Notes: a model not told the origin generated them from the sequence alone. Counted from the first letter of the stretch, positions 1 to 13,800 are shown. The stretch is 64,000 nucleotides of DNA from Icerya purchasi (GCA_039619475.1 CM077115.1:449241292-449305291), one strand, 5' to 3'. Made by a program: numbers and translations.

Positions 1-113
1 TCGGCCTAAGAATTACGTTGTAAATTATGATCATTTTATATAAAGTGTATAGAAGAGGTAAGCAAGTGAGGTCAAAGGGCATAGCCCCTTGCGAGGCCAA
101 AATTACCAAGTAT
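1..113. mobile_element. Partial MITE copy cut by the window edge
   Basis: This stretch matches, in reverse orientation, the left half of the complete MITE at 27502-27894. Shared landmarks are the AATTACGTTGTAAATT and TGATCATTTTATA blocks, the tract around AGAAGAGGTA, and the terminal hairpin AGCCCCTTGCGAGGCCAAAA near 82-101. The terminal GGCCGAG of the other copy is degenerate here (ATTACCAAG). It is noncoding, and the rest of the copy would lie outside the window. A TA-rich microsatellite follows at 114-150. Confidence 0.7.
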
Positions 114-114
114 G

Positions 115-157
<43 letters not shown>

Positions 158-1410
158 ATAATAATAAAAAAAAAAGATGAAAAACCAGTAAGAGAAGCCG
201 AATGAATGGCATCAAACAGAACATTATTAATGTTTGTTAAATAGTTACGCGATCGAATTATTTCAGTTCGACCTATTCGTACTTTACAGAAGACCTGAAC
301 TCTATATATACCAGCGCACTTTATCAGTTATCAAAAGAAATTTGCAAAAATTATAAAATACAAGATGGGCCCTCATAATTTTCCTGTTAATATGAAACGT
401 TTATGTTTGTCTTCTATAATGCAATGGACAAACCGTCCAAAGCAAACTGTACAGAAATTGTACGTTGCTAATGAATTCAAAGTAAATCATGTACGAGTTT
501 CTTACTGCTTTTGAATAAAATACGATTTGCTAGGCGAATATATTTTGGTTCGCTACAAAAGATACTAGCAAAACGATTTTTTTTTTCAACTGTTGCACTG
601 TAAAAATTCTACAAAATTGTGAAGAGTAATGCGACTGCATGAATTATCGGATATTTTCTGAGTATAGTTTTACTTTATTCTTTTTCTAAACGTAGAATAT
701 TTATAGAAAAAAATATTCACTGGACTAAAAATTTTCCGAATTAATAACAGTATTACTATATAAAAGTGATCATAGACGACATAAACACGTATGCGATGAT
801 GGTGTTTCTCCAGCGACCGCGTTTCACTTCTCGCTCGTTTAACTGGACGATAATGAAATGAGTTTATTAACCATCTAGACCAAGGATTCTTTTAGTCACG
901 AAACCGGGGCATTCATCGCGTATTTTCATGCAAACCCTGAAAGTATTAATGTAGAATTACGCGTTACATTTTTTTTTTACAAAAGATACTACTGGGAGGG
1001 TGGCGTTTTAAATCACTAATGAAAGTATCCGTCAAATTTGGACAGCAGGGAAAAATAAGTAAACATACAAACTTTTCTAATACATATTTTTATTAGTATA
1101 ATTTCGTACAAATACATAATTTGAAACAGTAAAACTTTTTTTTTTCCGGCATTTCTTTGAACTTCCATCATGATCGACTTCGGGTTAAGAATCGCTGATC
1201 TAGACTGAATAATAGTCGGCGATTTCGTAGCTTTTCAAAGCTAAATAAAACGTAATCACGGTAATATTGGAAAAAGTCCAAAAATGCTCTCTTACACGTG
1301 CCTACTTTAGGTCTACGATGGCTTATCTTTGGATGGAAAAATGTGGTTTTTAATGAACAGATCGTTTTAACAGCAGCAGATATAAAGACTGGCTTTGTTT
1401 CGTATATTTA
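114..1410. other. AT-rich intergenic DNA
   Basis: No gene is recognisable. The stretch contains short TA, AAT and T tracts. A slightly more GC-rich patch lies at about 785-955 but has no convincing ORF or repeat ends. Confidence 0.5.
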
Positions 1411-2591
1411 CAGTCTGTTTCATAAGAGCGTATACGGCAAAACTTTTTCCTTGAAACTTGGTTATAGAAAACATATTTTACCATGTTTGCCGTGTACGCA
1501 TCACGTTACCAAGGCGTGGTTTTGCTGTGTTTACATCCAAAAGAAACGAAAATGTCGCTCGGAGCTGCCGCTAAGTACATGAAAAAGTCGAAGACACATT
1601 TGTAAGTAAGTGGGTGAAACGTTGTTATTCCAACGTAAAAAACCTCGATGACCTACCGCGGATGTTCGTGGTTCCGTACGAAAAACAATGAAAAAGGAGG
1701 ATAAATTGAATTACAGGTGTTTGGGAAGAATCCTTGTCTATCACTGCGCGGGAGGCAAGCGATTTTGCGTAAAAAGGATCTAAATGTGTTATTAGTCCAC
1801 TATAAAAAGACGTTTACTGACTCATGAAGTGAAATTTCGAAGCACAGTGAAGAAACCGCTACTGTTTAAAAAGCATGTCAAAAAAGACTCTGAATTGGGC
1901 GAATGAAAATTTGGAACGCGATTGAGTCAACGTAATTTTTTCGGACGAAGCTCCCTTTTTGGTCATGTTCTTCTATCACTCGTACCTGGTCTAACCACGC
2001 CAATAGACTCATCCAGCGGACCGTTAAACACGCGAGGGAAAGGTGCATGTCTGGGACTGTCTTTCAAAGCAGGGATTTGGCAATTTGCACATCTTCACAG
2101 AAAATTCGACCGCTGCCAAAGTAGTCAAATTATATCATCAGAGACCTTTAAAAAGGTGGTTTACGCGGAAAAGTGAAAATTGGCTATTGCAAGATGACAA
2201 CGTGACCTAAAACATCTGATAGTCGTCTTTGTACTGCATGGAAACATGAAAATGACGTTAACGTACTGGATTGGCAGTCGCAGTATGCAAATCCAATAGA
2301 AAATGTGTGAGCGCTTCTCAAGATGAAACTCCGAGGGAAGAAGATCTGGACCGTCGAGCAGTTATTTCGACAAATTCGATTGATATATGGAGGTCTTTTC
2401 CTCAAGATTACGCCAAACATTTAGTAGAAAGTGTACATCGGAGATGCCGGACAATTATTAATAACGGAGGCGATTGGACATCTTTATTTATAATAAAGCA
2501 TCCGTGTAGTAGTAGGTGTGTATTTCTTTTTCAAGTCATTATCCCCAATAATTTTTGAGTTTCGCCGTACACCCTCTTATGAAACAGACTG
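1411..2591 (+). mobile_element. Tc1-like DNA transposon, degenerate, with both TIRs
   Basis: The element begins CAGTCTGTTTCATAAGAG at 1411 and ends with the inverted counterpart CTCTTATGAAACAGACTG at 2591. The TIRs run about 35 bp with a few mismatches, and both outer flanks are TA, the usual Tc1/mariner target. Inside, frameshifted + strand pieces of a DD34E transposase are readable. They are a helix-turn-helix-like start near 1560-1640, the first catalytic Asp context (FSDEAPF) at about 1937, LLQDDN near 2188, and a relic of the last motif, IGSRSMQIQ, near 2270-2300. Stop codons and frame changes interrupt it many times, so it cannot encode a transposase. A length of about 1.18 kb is somewhat short for the family. 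Confidence 0.85.
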
Positions 2592-2593
2592 TA

Positions 2594-4468
2594 CTTAAAC
2601 GTCTTCATTTCTGGCGTGTTAAGAATTTCTCCGATTTTCTGTGTAATACTTATAAGCCCCAGTCTTTCAGATACAGTACTGATGGTTTTTTCGATAAATG
2701 AATAAAGAGTATCTATCAAATGAAAGGAGACGGAATTCTTTTTTTTTTTCACATCAACCCTTTGTTTTTTTTTTTTTAGTACCGAATGTAAGCTAGTCCA
2801 GGATGGCCCACTAAAAAAAATAAATTAAAATGCATGATGGCTGTTTTTTTTTTTAAAATTTAAACATCCTATATTCTTGATTTTCTAGTTATATTCAATT
2901 TTTTATTGTTTCGATCAATTTAATCATCACGTTTTTATTCATCGAAAAAAAAGCTTACAATGGGAAATAATTATTATTTTTTCCTAAAACAATATCCTCT
3001 GCTTCGATGTTTATAATTCCTTAAGAACGAATTTGAATTTATTTAATAAATATATAATTACAATCGGATAATACATTAAAACGACTGGTTTTGAATCACA
3101 AAAAAAAAAGTAGCCGGTTTATTTATATTTTCTTTTTTTATTACCTTATTGACACTGTTGTTGTTGCATTTACTTTTAATTTTTGTAGTTTTTCTATAAT
3201 GTTTTTCCAACACAGTTTTTTGATCGGCTTCTTCTCTTTACAATTTTCTTACTCTTTCTTGCTGGTAGGTGCGCACACATGTCAAGTAAACAACAGCTTC
3301 GGACGGACTTCGGAACTAATCGGTAATTCCGAATGTCTTGTTTTCGTTCAAACATCTACACATCCATTATTCGAAAATTAACGACGCGTTTTAAAGTGTT
3401 TCATAGTTTTCTTCGGTACTCCTCTTTTTGAAATATGCCGGAAAAAGTTCATAACTGTCCCAGAAATTTTCTGATAATCACAAACGAACGATGATTTTTG
3501 CGCGAAAAAAATTCCCTTAGAAAATATATATAATAAACGGCGTACTCCATGAAATTTGACCTTTTGAGTGTACTTTTAAGAAATTTACTAATTATAAAAA
3601 TGAATACAAGAAGTGAAAAAATTATTGCTCAACAGCAAAAAAGAAAAAAAAAAGAAGGTTGAACCTAAAATAGCGCTGCCTATAAAATAAAAGTAACTTT
3701 AGAATGATAAAAATTCTAAAATGAACAGACTAATAGGAATAAATAAAAGGTAAGAAAATTTTATTTCAATAATAAACAATAAATCAGGAGGACCATTTCT
3801 TTCGTTGCTCTCGTAACTGACGTGCTGTTAATTCTTTAAAACACTTATCAGATATTGCTCCACTCAGGGTCGCAAAGAACGTATATAATATTCTGCAATA
3901 CCGGCCCCCCTCCCGCTAAAAAAAAAAAAAAACAAAACAAATAAAAACATTCCAGAGGTGGTATGCCAGGAAAATTTATTTCCCCGAGTTCATGCGGCAT
4001 AAAGAACATTCAAAAACAATAAGATAATTTTCGGATCTTGAAAAACATTTTTTTCCTTCAGAAATTTAAGCCACCAAAACGTTTTCCGTGTAAAAAACGA
4101 AAACATTAGTTTTCTTACAAGTGTGTGGATTACGGAGCGGGGACAATTGGAGCTAGACCAGAAGCCGAGGACGTGAAAGGTGTCATTAATACAAAGAAGC
4201 GTGCTGTTATATAACGTAACCTATATACATTCCTTAAGTAATTCTAACTTTTATCAGCACATAAAATGTTCATCCTTGATTTATGTGGAATGATCTTGCA
4301 GGTAGTCATTAAAACAGGGAAAAAAAAAGGCAGATTCTTAAGTCTTATGTACGTAAGCGATTTTTTGACGTGGAACGACCTAATTAAAGTATGAAAATAC
4401 CATCCCTTGATGATCGGTAGAGTACGCATCAAGACAGATAACAAAAAAGGCACAACTATTTGAAAAAA
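2594..4468. other. AT-rich intergenic DNA without recognised genes
   Basis: A/T homopolymers are common. The ORFs here (for example 3091-3381 and 4244-4471) are low-complexity Phe/Ile/Lys-rich and have no family resemblance I recognise. I treat the stretch as noncoding. Confidence 0.5.
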
Positions 4469-5983
4469 CATTAAATTAAGCTTTATCAGAAAAATACATA
4501 TTAAAATTATTTATACAATTACCGACATGTTTCAGGAACGCAGTCCCACAATCATGGTGTATTATAAATTTAATAAGATCCATTCTATATGGATTCGACG
4601 AGCAAAAAAAAAAATCAATCATTTCGATTTGTTTTTAAACTTTTAGGTCTCGTAATCTACATTAAATTTCATGAGATACGTACTTTTTTTTTCTTCAGAA
4701 AACATTTTTGGAGCCCTGTAGCACGATATCAAAATTTACATCGATTCACGGTTTTTTTTAAATGACTGTAATTTTGGCCCAAGTTATTATATCAGGACGT
4801 TTTTTTTTTTAACATGGGAAATTGTATCAACTTTTACCTAGTTCTATTAGATTTTTAATTACTTAAAAACCTTTCGAAATAAATTGGAAAACCGAAAAAA
4901 GTGATTTTTTCCGAAATTCAATATGTCAAAAAGACCAACTTCGATTTGCACGAATTTTGAATATGGTTTTCAAAGCCAAATAAGCTATCTTTCCACCAAA
5001 TAGCAATGTGCTATTTTGCCCCGTTCCGGAAATACGAGTTTACAAAAAGAAAATGGCTATTTCTACATGCTTAAAGCCCGATGATATGCGTTATATATAA
5101 GCTTGTATCGTAATGTTTAGATCATATAGACAAAGATAAACCATTTCTTAACGAAGAATTAGGCGAAGGAATCAATATTAATTGTCTTTCTACTCAAGTT
5201 AAATTAAAATGGTGTACATTTTCTATGCAATCATTTTTAATTAGAGTAATTTACACGCGTGAAATCAATACGGTAGGGAGCTCGTTATTTTATCCGTAGC
5301 CATAGTGTATAATAATCAGATATATATATTAATTAACAGTCAACACTAATCCATTCTTGTTTGTTCCATGTTTATATAATAAATATTACGACGCAAGCTT
5401 ATATATAACGCATATCGGGCTTTAAGCATGTAGAAATAGCCATTTTCTTTTCGTAAACCCGTATCTCCGGAACAGGGCAAAATAGCACATTGCTATTTGG
5501 TGGAAAGATAGCTTATTTGGCTTTGAAAAACATGTTCCAAATTCGTGCAAATCGAAGATGGCTTTTTTTTGAAATATTCAATTTCGGGAAAAAGCCCCTT
5601 TTTTCGGTTTTCCAATTTATCTCGAAAGGTTTTTAAGTAATTAAAAATCCAGTAAAACCAGATTAAAGTTGATAAAACTTCCCATAAAAAAAAAAAAAAA
5701 ACGCCCCGGGTACGATAATTTAGGCCAAAACTACGGTCATTTAAAAAAAAATGTGAATTTTCATTTTCAAAATTTAGCTTTCACGATGTAAATTTTGATA
5801 TCGTACTACAGGGCTCCAAAATTTTCGAGGAATAAAAAATACGTGTCTCATGAATTTAATGTAGATCACGATCTGAAATTTAAACAAAAAATTGAAGCGG
5901 TCGATTTTTTTTTCTCGTTGAATCTATATGGAATGGGCCATAAATAATTTTAATATACACCGGATAAAGTTTAATTTAATGTA
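4469..5983. mobile_element. 1.5-kb fold-back inverted repeat (candidate foldback transposon)
   Basis: Two long arms, about 4469-5116 and 5383-5983, are reverse complements of one another with scattered mismatches, around a 266-bp spacer. Landmarks include ATAGCAATGTGCTATTTTG at about 5002 and its complement near 5487, AAGCCCGATGATATGCGTTA at 5075 and its complement near 5410, and the outer ACATTAAATTAAGCTTTATC at about 4470 against the right end near 5963-5982. The left arm carries about 60 bp not present in the right arm (about 4520-4580). There is no coding capacity. Such a structure fits a foldback element or two copies of one repeat inserted head to head. Confidence 0.75.
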
Positions 5984-6599
5984 CTAACAAATTCGAATCA
6001 TCAGAAAAGTTATGGATTATCAAATATCTAGTACTATATCTGTTTTGAAATTTAATTTATTAGTTTATTAAGACATACGATAATTAGATCGAATGATGTG
6101 TGCACCGATCGATTTTAAATAGTCTACTACGAACTTTCACGTCACCATGAAGAATTCTTGTACAAAGTGATAATCGAAACATGCGGCGTTCAACTATGTG
6201 CGGGTAACTACATCTAACCTGTAATATTTCAGGCCGAAATTACGGGGTCACAACGCTGTTGCATGTTAAAAAATCGGATACGCGCATCAGGCCTTCGGGA
6301 CTATGCTTTCTACTTCTTGTCGCGAGATGGCAGTGACATTACCTTCTTTTAAATATAAATCCAACGGCAGTAATTAAATGCGAAAGCGTAACTTTAATAT
6401 ATTACAATCTCATACACATATACGCGTACTTTTCAACCTTTACATTTCTTTCCGATTATCTCTTGTTAAAATGCAACGGGAGACAATATCTGCTTAGAGC
6501 CTTCAGCTAAAATTTAAAAACATGGAACATGCTTTGAAATCTGATTATCTGTCTGCTGTTTTTTCTGCTTGTTGATCCCTTGAATTTTGGTTTTCTGAA
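5984..6599. other. Intergenic DNA, nothing recognised
   Basis: Mixed AT-rich sequence with no ORF of note, no repeat ends and no RNA gene that I can support. Confidence 0.4.
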
Positions 6600-6890
6600 T
6601 GCTGGTTTCCCTATAACTAAATAATACTAAATAACGTTCGTTTATCACTGAAGCATGATCGAGGAACGTTTTGTATAACGCTAACGACGCACCAAAGAAC
6701 GTTCAAAGAGCGTTTATTTATCGTTTGTTTAACGTTTAAGCATCAATCGAAGAACGTCTGTATAATGCTAAATAACGTTTGAGAAACGCTAAGGAAGTTT
6801 CAAGGAGCGTTCATTTATCGTTCTTCGTTTCTTACGACATCGCTGAAGTATTGGTGTAGGACTACACCTGGAACTAGTTCTATATAAGGG
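6600..6890. repeat. AACGTT/AACGCT-rich imperfect direct repeats
   Basis: At least eight copies of AACGTT-type or AACGCT-type cores occur with related spacers (TTTATCG, AAATAACGTT, GTATAACGCTAA). They form two imperfect units of about 100 bp, roughly 6660-6755 and 6756-6835. A TATATAAG sequence lies at about 6881 just downstream. This could be the internal repeats of an LTR or of a DNA transposon end. Confidence 0.45.
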
Positions 6891-6921
6891 ACCCAAAGCT
6901 TTCACAATAAATTCTTTTACA

Positions 6922-7085
6922 GACTTCCCTGAAGCACCGTTACCGGAACTGGATGAACTAGAGCTCAACAAATGTTACAAAATCGAAAAACTGAACAAAG
7001 TTAACACCAAGTACGTTGAACGAATGATGGTATTTAGTCTCACCTTCAATTTTCAGAGATTATTGTACAATCTTACTAAGACGTG
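6922..7085 (+). pseudogene. Possible coding scrap of a mobile element protein
   Basis: After a good acceptor-like tract (TTCTTTTACAG, ending 6921) the + strand reads an acidic, Leu/Pro-rich start (PEAPLPELDELEL), then NKCYKIEKLNKVNTKYVERM. The fragment is open for about 50 codons with no clear ATG. Short proteins with a pattern like xxYKIxxLxxVNTKYG occur in repeated copies in insect genomes and may be OB-fold-like, but that is from memory. TATATAAG and AATAAA sequences lie just upstream. It could also be chance coding. Confidence 0.3.
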
Positions 7086-7477
7086 ATGATTCATTGCCGA
7101 TAACCAGAAAGGTATATATTCTTGTAGTAAGTGCGCTACTTTAGTGTCGCTTCTGCGTGACTCGTTTCGTGTCGTTTTCTAGCAGTTAGTTCAAGGCTAA
7201 AGCGCATGTACCATGCTAAAAAAAAATCAGTCAGTTAGAAACAAACTCTGAACGTTTTAACTAAAACTAAAAGCAAAATCTAAATACTGGATTTAAAAAA
7301 ATAAAGATATACCCAATAAACAACGAAGACTTTTGAACGGGCTAACAGGAATTCATTATGGAATTAATTGGCAACATTTACATAATGGACTCAGTACATC
7401 CTGAATTAACAACATCTTAGTGGAATAGGCTGAGGAAAAAGGAAGAAACCCTACTTTCGCTTCCTAACAAGTGTTTA

Positions 7478-7482
<5 letters not shown>

Positions 7483-7509
<27 letters not shown>
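7483..7509. repeat. Poly(T) run of 27 bases
   Basis: An uninterrupted T tract. It may be the tail of an old minus-strand retroposon, but no body is recognisable next to it. Confidence 0.8.
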
Positions 7510-7690
7510 GTATTATTGAAATGAAAACAATAAGCATCAAGGAAAAGCGATTTTACTCTTTATGAATGAGAATGATTAAAACGAATACTTTCATTAAAAC
7601 AAAAAAAGAAAAAAAAAAAGAATAGAAAGGTAAGAAAATTAACTACCACCTTATTAAATTTGAATTTTCGTATCCATTTTCTGTTTTGTC

Positions 7691-7827
7691 ACTTTATTAA
7701 ATATATATATAAAAACACGTATAACAAAATAATATAGTTATAAAAATTTAAAATATAGCCGATATTTTATATTTTTATAACTATATTATTTTGTTATACG
7801 TGTTTTTATATATATATTTAATAAAGT
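7691..7827. repeat. 137-bp near-perfect palindrome
   Basis: The left arm starts ACTTTATTAAATATATATAT at 7691 and the right arm ends with its complement at 7827. The arms are about 57 bp and identical as far as I can read. The centre (AAAATATAGCCGATATTTT) is itself palindromic around a 5-bp loop. The whole stretch could form one long hairpin, and there is no coding. Small AT-rich fold-back MITEs have this form. Confidence 0.85.
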
Positions 7828-10800
7828 ACCACCTTAAAATCGACCGTATGATCCCAAATTACTTCGACGATCGTATTTCAAATAACATTTGTTAGACGAA
7901 TTCTTAAAAATCCCATAACAATCCCAAACGCACATCAGCCATTCCTCCGACATATTAAAGACCGTATAAACGACATGCCAGCCTATGTTTAATTCTATTC
8001 ATCGACTATAATTTAAATACACACCCGCTTAAGCTTAAATTTTAGAAAATACATAAACAGGAATAAGTAAAACCGATATGCAGCTAAAGGACCAGATAAA
8101 CATACAGAGATACAGACAGTAACACCGACATACGTGTCCACGTATAGTGTATAGCAGATATTTACATGTTCAATTACGGATAGACAATTAATCTTACATC
8201 GTGGCGGGACAGATAAAAAAGCGTTATGTATTTACATGCAGGCGCACCACAGCCATTTGTGTGTTATTTCGTTTACAATTCGCATACCTTTTATCACTAT
8301 TACTATTTTCGTCACTTTCGGACGACATGGCTGTGTGGAAGAAAACAAGAAATATTTGAACAAATAACCAGATGTAGACTACACGCAAAATATACCATCA
8401 AAAAGCATCAGACGCGCTTTAATCTGAAAATAATTAAACTAATTAATGCTTTAGCCAACTACGTACATACACACACACATGTACATGTACATACTTTATA
8501 AAGCACAACGCTATATCATATATAAATTAAAACAATAAAAGCTAGTTTGCTACTAGCTCTACTTACTATTAGGTAAATGATGACGCTTTCTTCTTTTTCA
8601 GTTTTGCTTAACAAAAATACGACTTAAGCTAGCGTTATATACAATTAAAACTTTACGCCGCCACGTTAAACACGATTGAACTACATTTTTCTCGCAAGTT
8701 TAACTTGGCCCTTACTTCAAAAAAAAAAAAGAAGAAAAGCACTCACACAGAAGTGTTTAACAGCAGAGAAGACACGACACAACACGAGCGTCATTGAGAC
8801 TCAGTAGCGTTGAAAACAGTGTTATAATAGTAAGAAAAATTATGCAGACAAAAGTGCAAATTAATCAAACGGACAAAATCAAATAAATAAATGTATGAAA
8901 ATAAATCCGCATAAAACATGATAGACACTGGTTTTGAAAAAAACAAACAAACAAAGGAAAACAATGTTACTTTTTAATTAGCTTTATTTCTTCTTATAAA
9001 AGAATGTGATATTTTGTTGACTTTGTAAAAATGCTCAATAATCCTTTTATCACTATAAATGGTGAGAAGAACACACAAGTATATATACTGCGCCATATTA
9101 TAGAACTAGAGTTATTCACTAAATTCAAAAAAACAACAACAAAACTCGCAGGCAATCAAAAAATGTGAAAGAAATTTAAAGATAACCAATTAATAATTTT
9201 TCAACACATAAGAGTGAAATTTCAATCGCGAACAATTGTTTCAAATTAGTCCGAAGGGTCCTTGGAATTGTTCTGCAGTATTCCCAATATTACGTAATGA
9301 AAATTGATTGCTTTAAAACCAATTTGCTTTCTCCTTTATAAGGTGGTACTGAATTATTATTCCTTTTTGGTACTTTGTTTTTTAAACGCTACTCCATAAG
9401 ACACTTGATAACGATTTGGTACTTTTTTCTTTTTCTTTTTGTAATGTTTCAGTTGTTATTGTACTACGAACCAAACTAAATACATTTATAAGTACGCAAT
9501 AATTAATATAAAAAAATGATTGTAACAAATACGACATACCCTGCGATTGCAATACAACTTTTATATGTACTCTGGGGCATCTGAAAAAATTATTTAATTG
9601 GGAATTATCGAATTTCGGCAACTTGATACGAGTCAAAATAGATTGAAATTAAGGATCCCGTAATAACATCAAAAGCTCTCCTTTTTTATTGACCTGGCGG
9701 CCGCAATTAAGAATATCGACCATCGAGTGATCGAACAAAAATAATGCCCAAGAACAAGGGACATTACATAAAAAAAAAAATGGTACAGTTAAAATAGTCG
9801 AGTCTCATATCGATACTTACCTGTATATATATATTGCAATTAAACTAATGGTACACTTTAAAACTGAAATTTTAGTTAACGGTACGACTAAAGAATACTT
9901 ATCATTACAATAACTCTTTATTTTTAATTATTTACAGTGTTTTTCCTGAAAAAATACAAAATGCAAGTCAATTCTCATTGCACCGCTATAGTAATGATTT
10001 ATTAAAAAAGCTGTAGTACCCACGGAAAATTACCCAGAGTGCGCGAAGTATTATTTAAAATACGCGGCATAGAGTAATTACCACCACCTTGATGAAATAT
10101 TTTCTGTTTATGCAACCGGTTCCTTAAGGAATGTGTTATAAAGAATATGTAACTCTTGTTACTGAGTAAATACCACCACGCACATGAACATAGAATGTAT
10201 TCCGAATATAAAATACTTTATAGGAATCGAATTTTAAGGTAACCGTGTCTTCATGCTTCAATCGAATTATCGCGCAGTTGACAGTGCCTATTGAAAAGTC
10301 GAAGTTTGGAATAGTTTATTAAAAGGAAATCTATTAAAGAAGTAATAATCGTCAGATTTGCTCTAGATTTAAAGCAGTTTCTGCGGCGTAAAACCGAGAA
10401 CATTAATAAAAAAACATGTTGTTAAAGAGACAAATAATGAAAAATTCCCTCTGAGTTCATTCTCGAGGGAAAATATTTTCACTTCGGTAATTATCTAATT
10501 TTCAACAGCTATAATTTTTCGCGGGCTCTATCCTCAGCAATGTGTCAAAATGAAATATTTATTAATTTTTTTAATCAAATTTGAATCATTACGGTGGCCA
10601 CATTCAAATATAACGTTTAAATTCCCGGTTTATTCCCGATCCAAATCTTCTTGATTTCCCGGTTACTGGAATGTACGTACACAAAAGTTGACACGAACGT
10701 TATTCCACTTGTAAAACAATAAAATTGCAAATTAAATTTTTTAATGTTTTATTCGAATTTTAAATATTCTGCCATTATAATGACTACTACCTAACTGAAG

Positions 10801-13800
10801 CAATATATGCTTACTTTATTATTACAAAAGTTAATAATGAAGTTTATAACAAGTTGATTTAACCGCTTCGAATTTAAACAGTTCTGATTTCTAAGATTTG
10901 TTTGACGTCGAATACACTTACATTCATATCCGCCAACTTTAAGAGGTTTAGCTCAAGCCCCTCCAAAAGTTTTACTGAGAGGGCTCAACCCTCCCAATAA
11001 ACTTAAATGCATAATAAACATTAATTTTAACTAAAATGTAAATATAGCATCATAAAAATAAACCTGCCGTTATAAAAAAAAAAAAGTTTTTTAATCGGAT
11101 AATTAGAAACAAATTGTAAAAGAATGGATTTTTTTTTTTTTTTACATTACTATTAATAATGTTTGACCGCTGCAGCATTTTTTATACAAATAAAACGGAA
11201 CTTCGTAATGTATTTTGAGTAAAGTACATTAAAAAATGCATTAATTTTTGGTTTCAAATGATTTTTTCGTGTACGTAGTTACTGAATTTAGTGTTTTTAA
11301 AGAATATGTAATTTGTATAGTAAATTAGTATGTAGTATACAATTTTGTAGTGAATTTTTATTAAAATTAAACATAGAGTAATTAAAATTTTTCATTTTTA
11401 TACTTCTTATTTATAACTGAATTTACAAACTCAAATTATTACATACACTTACGCTTTCAGATGTATGTAAATTATATACACGATGTTCGTAAAAGTTCGA
11501 ATTACATGTGACTTTAGAAGTGTTCCATAATTCGGAATTTTCGCCAATTCGCACCGATTGTGGTCCGCATTAGATCAAATTAGAGGTGTTTTACTGTACT
11601 TATAATTAAAATCTATACCGAGATTAACATAACAACGCGTTATCATATCGGCAATTACTTTATAATGCATAAACAGAAAAAGTAGTGGTATAATTTATAA
11701 AAGAAGAGCAACGACCCTAATGATGACGAAAGTTTGCAGTCCAGTTAACGCATTAACATTTTTTCTACGAAAAATACCTTTTCCATTAATAATGTAAAAA
11801 TAAAACTATTTCCATCCAATTCGTTATAATAACAAGAAACATAGTCACACTGCAAACCACTGGTTTATCATTAACTTCATTTCGTTATAATTTATTTACT
11901 TTCAATACTATATCTAGATTACAATAACAATTTGGAAATATTTAAATAATACACGCATATCGCAAATATTACATATACATATGTGTATTTTAAAGCTCTT
12001 TTAATCGTACATATATAACATTAGATCCATCATAAACAGGTCATTAAGTTTGTGTAAGAGCATTTTACAGTGATGTTATGTTTAGCATTTGCAAAAAAGA
12101 AAAGCGAAGTCAATGCCGTTGAAGATAATAAAGTTATAAACGAAATTAAACGAAAGGTCATGCGCTAAATAAGAACAATTATTAAATTTGTTCAAAACAT
12201 ATATGCCAACAGTACTATCTTGTGGACAATTTATTTAATCCTCACAAACTTTAAAAAAAAGCAGGAAGTTTTTATTTGTAAAATGATACACAAAAATTAT
12301 AAATAACATAACCATACATAACTGCTTTAAAAGAACCGATCATTTTTAATATATATGCACACACACACACATGTATATAATTAGGTGTTTTTTGTTTTTT
12401 TTTTTAAATAAATGAATTATTTTGTTGAAGGGAAATTTTCTAATTTATCATTCATAATCGGTGATTTTTTAAAGAAAAAATACAAATTAATAATAAAATA
12501 TTTGACAAAAAAATGTTAAATGGAAAAGTAATAATAAAATATGAATACCTGCAGATATTATGCTAATAACTATTTTATAAAAGTTAATTTCATTTATTTA
12601 AAATTGATATTTATTACACGTAATGCACACATAAAAAATGATTATAAATAATTTTTGACTTTATTACAAAATTAATATAGTGTATTAATAATAATAATAA
12701 TAATAATAAAAAAATCATTTTCAACAGCAAGAATAGCTATTATTAGAACCATTTACATGAAATTTAAACTAAATTATACCAAATTAAAGAGCAATATTTA
12801 TTTAATAACTGTGATCTTAAATACAAACGATAATGAACTATTGAATAATTGTATGCAAGTAACGTTATATTTTAAACTAAAATAAAAGTAACATTGAATT
12901 ACAACAAAGTAACATAATCTACACCTATTTTAAGAGAAATTATTTAAAATATTTCATTTATGTTAAATAACTGATTTGATAAAAATTGAAAAGCAAAGTA
13001 TAACTAAATTACCTTTAATATATTATTAAATAATTAAAAATGGAAAAGCGTATTAGGAAAAAGGAAAATTTTTAAAAAGGAATGATAAACGGATAACAAA
13101 AAAAAAAAAAAGAAGACAAACGTCAATCGAAAGGAAAAAAAAGTTAACATTAGAAAGACCAGAAAACCCATCTTTAGAAACAGAATACTTTCGTAATTAA
13201 AAGCCAAAATTTTGTAAAAAAAATTATTTACGCAAAAAGAAGATAATCATATTTGTTTTTATATTTACATATAATTATTTAACAATAACTTCATTAAAGA
13301 ATTAGGCCAGAATTATTACAAGAATATTTCGGTTTATATTAAAAAACTTCCATTTTTGTAAATAATTCATAATTTTTAATTTTCTCCATACAGTAATAAT
13401 AAAAGAGAAATGAAAAACTTTACTTTAATGTAGGTAATAAATTTTTTTTAACAGCAATATTTACTGAATGTTTTCTGACGTAAGAACTATGCAAATTAGT
13501 TTCATTTGTAAATTTAAAATGTCCCTGTCAAAATGTACCATTGCAACTCTATGCACTTAAATTATACAATTTTATTAACCCTAAATGATGCGCAAGTTCT
13601 ATGCGTATGAAATAAATGTTTATGTTGTTTTTGTATCTAATTGATAACTAAACTTTTATATTTATTATACATATAGTGAAAATTTTACAATTTATGCTAG
13701 TAAAAATTGTAAAAAACAACGGAGTGGTCTACTTTTTTGTTTGTGTTTTATTTACATCATCACATGTAATGTGAGAGGTATGAGAGAGGTATGTGAGCTG

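Noticed and set aside
6789..6971. Minus-strand ORF starting MLSSSSSSSGNGASG
   Set aside because: Low-complexity start and antisense to the AACGTT repeats; the plus strand gives a more sensible peptide at 6922.
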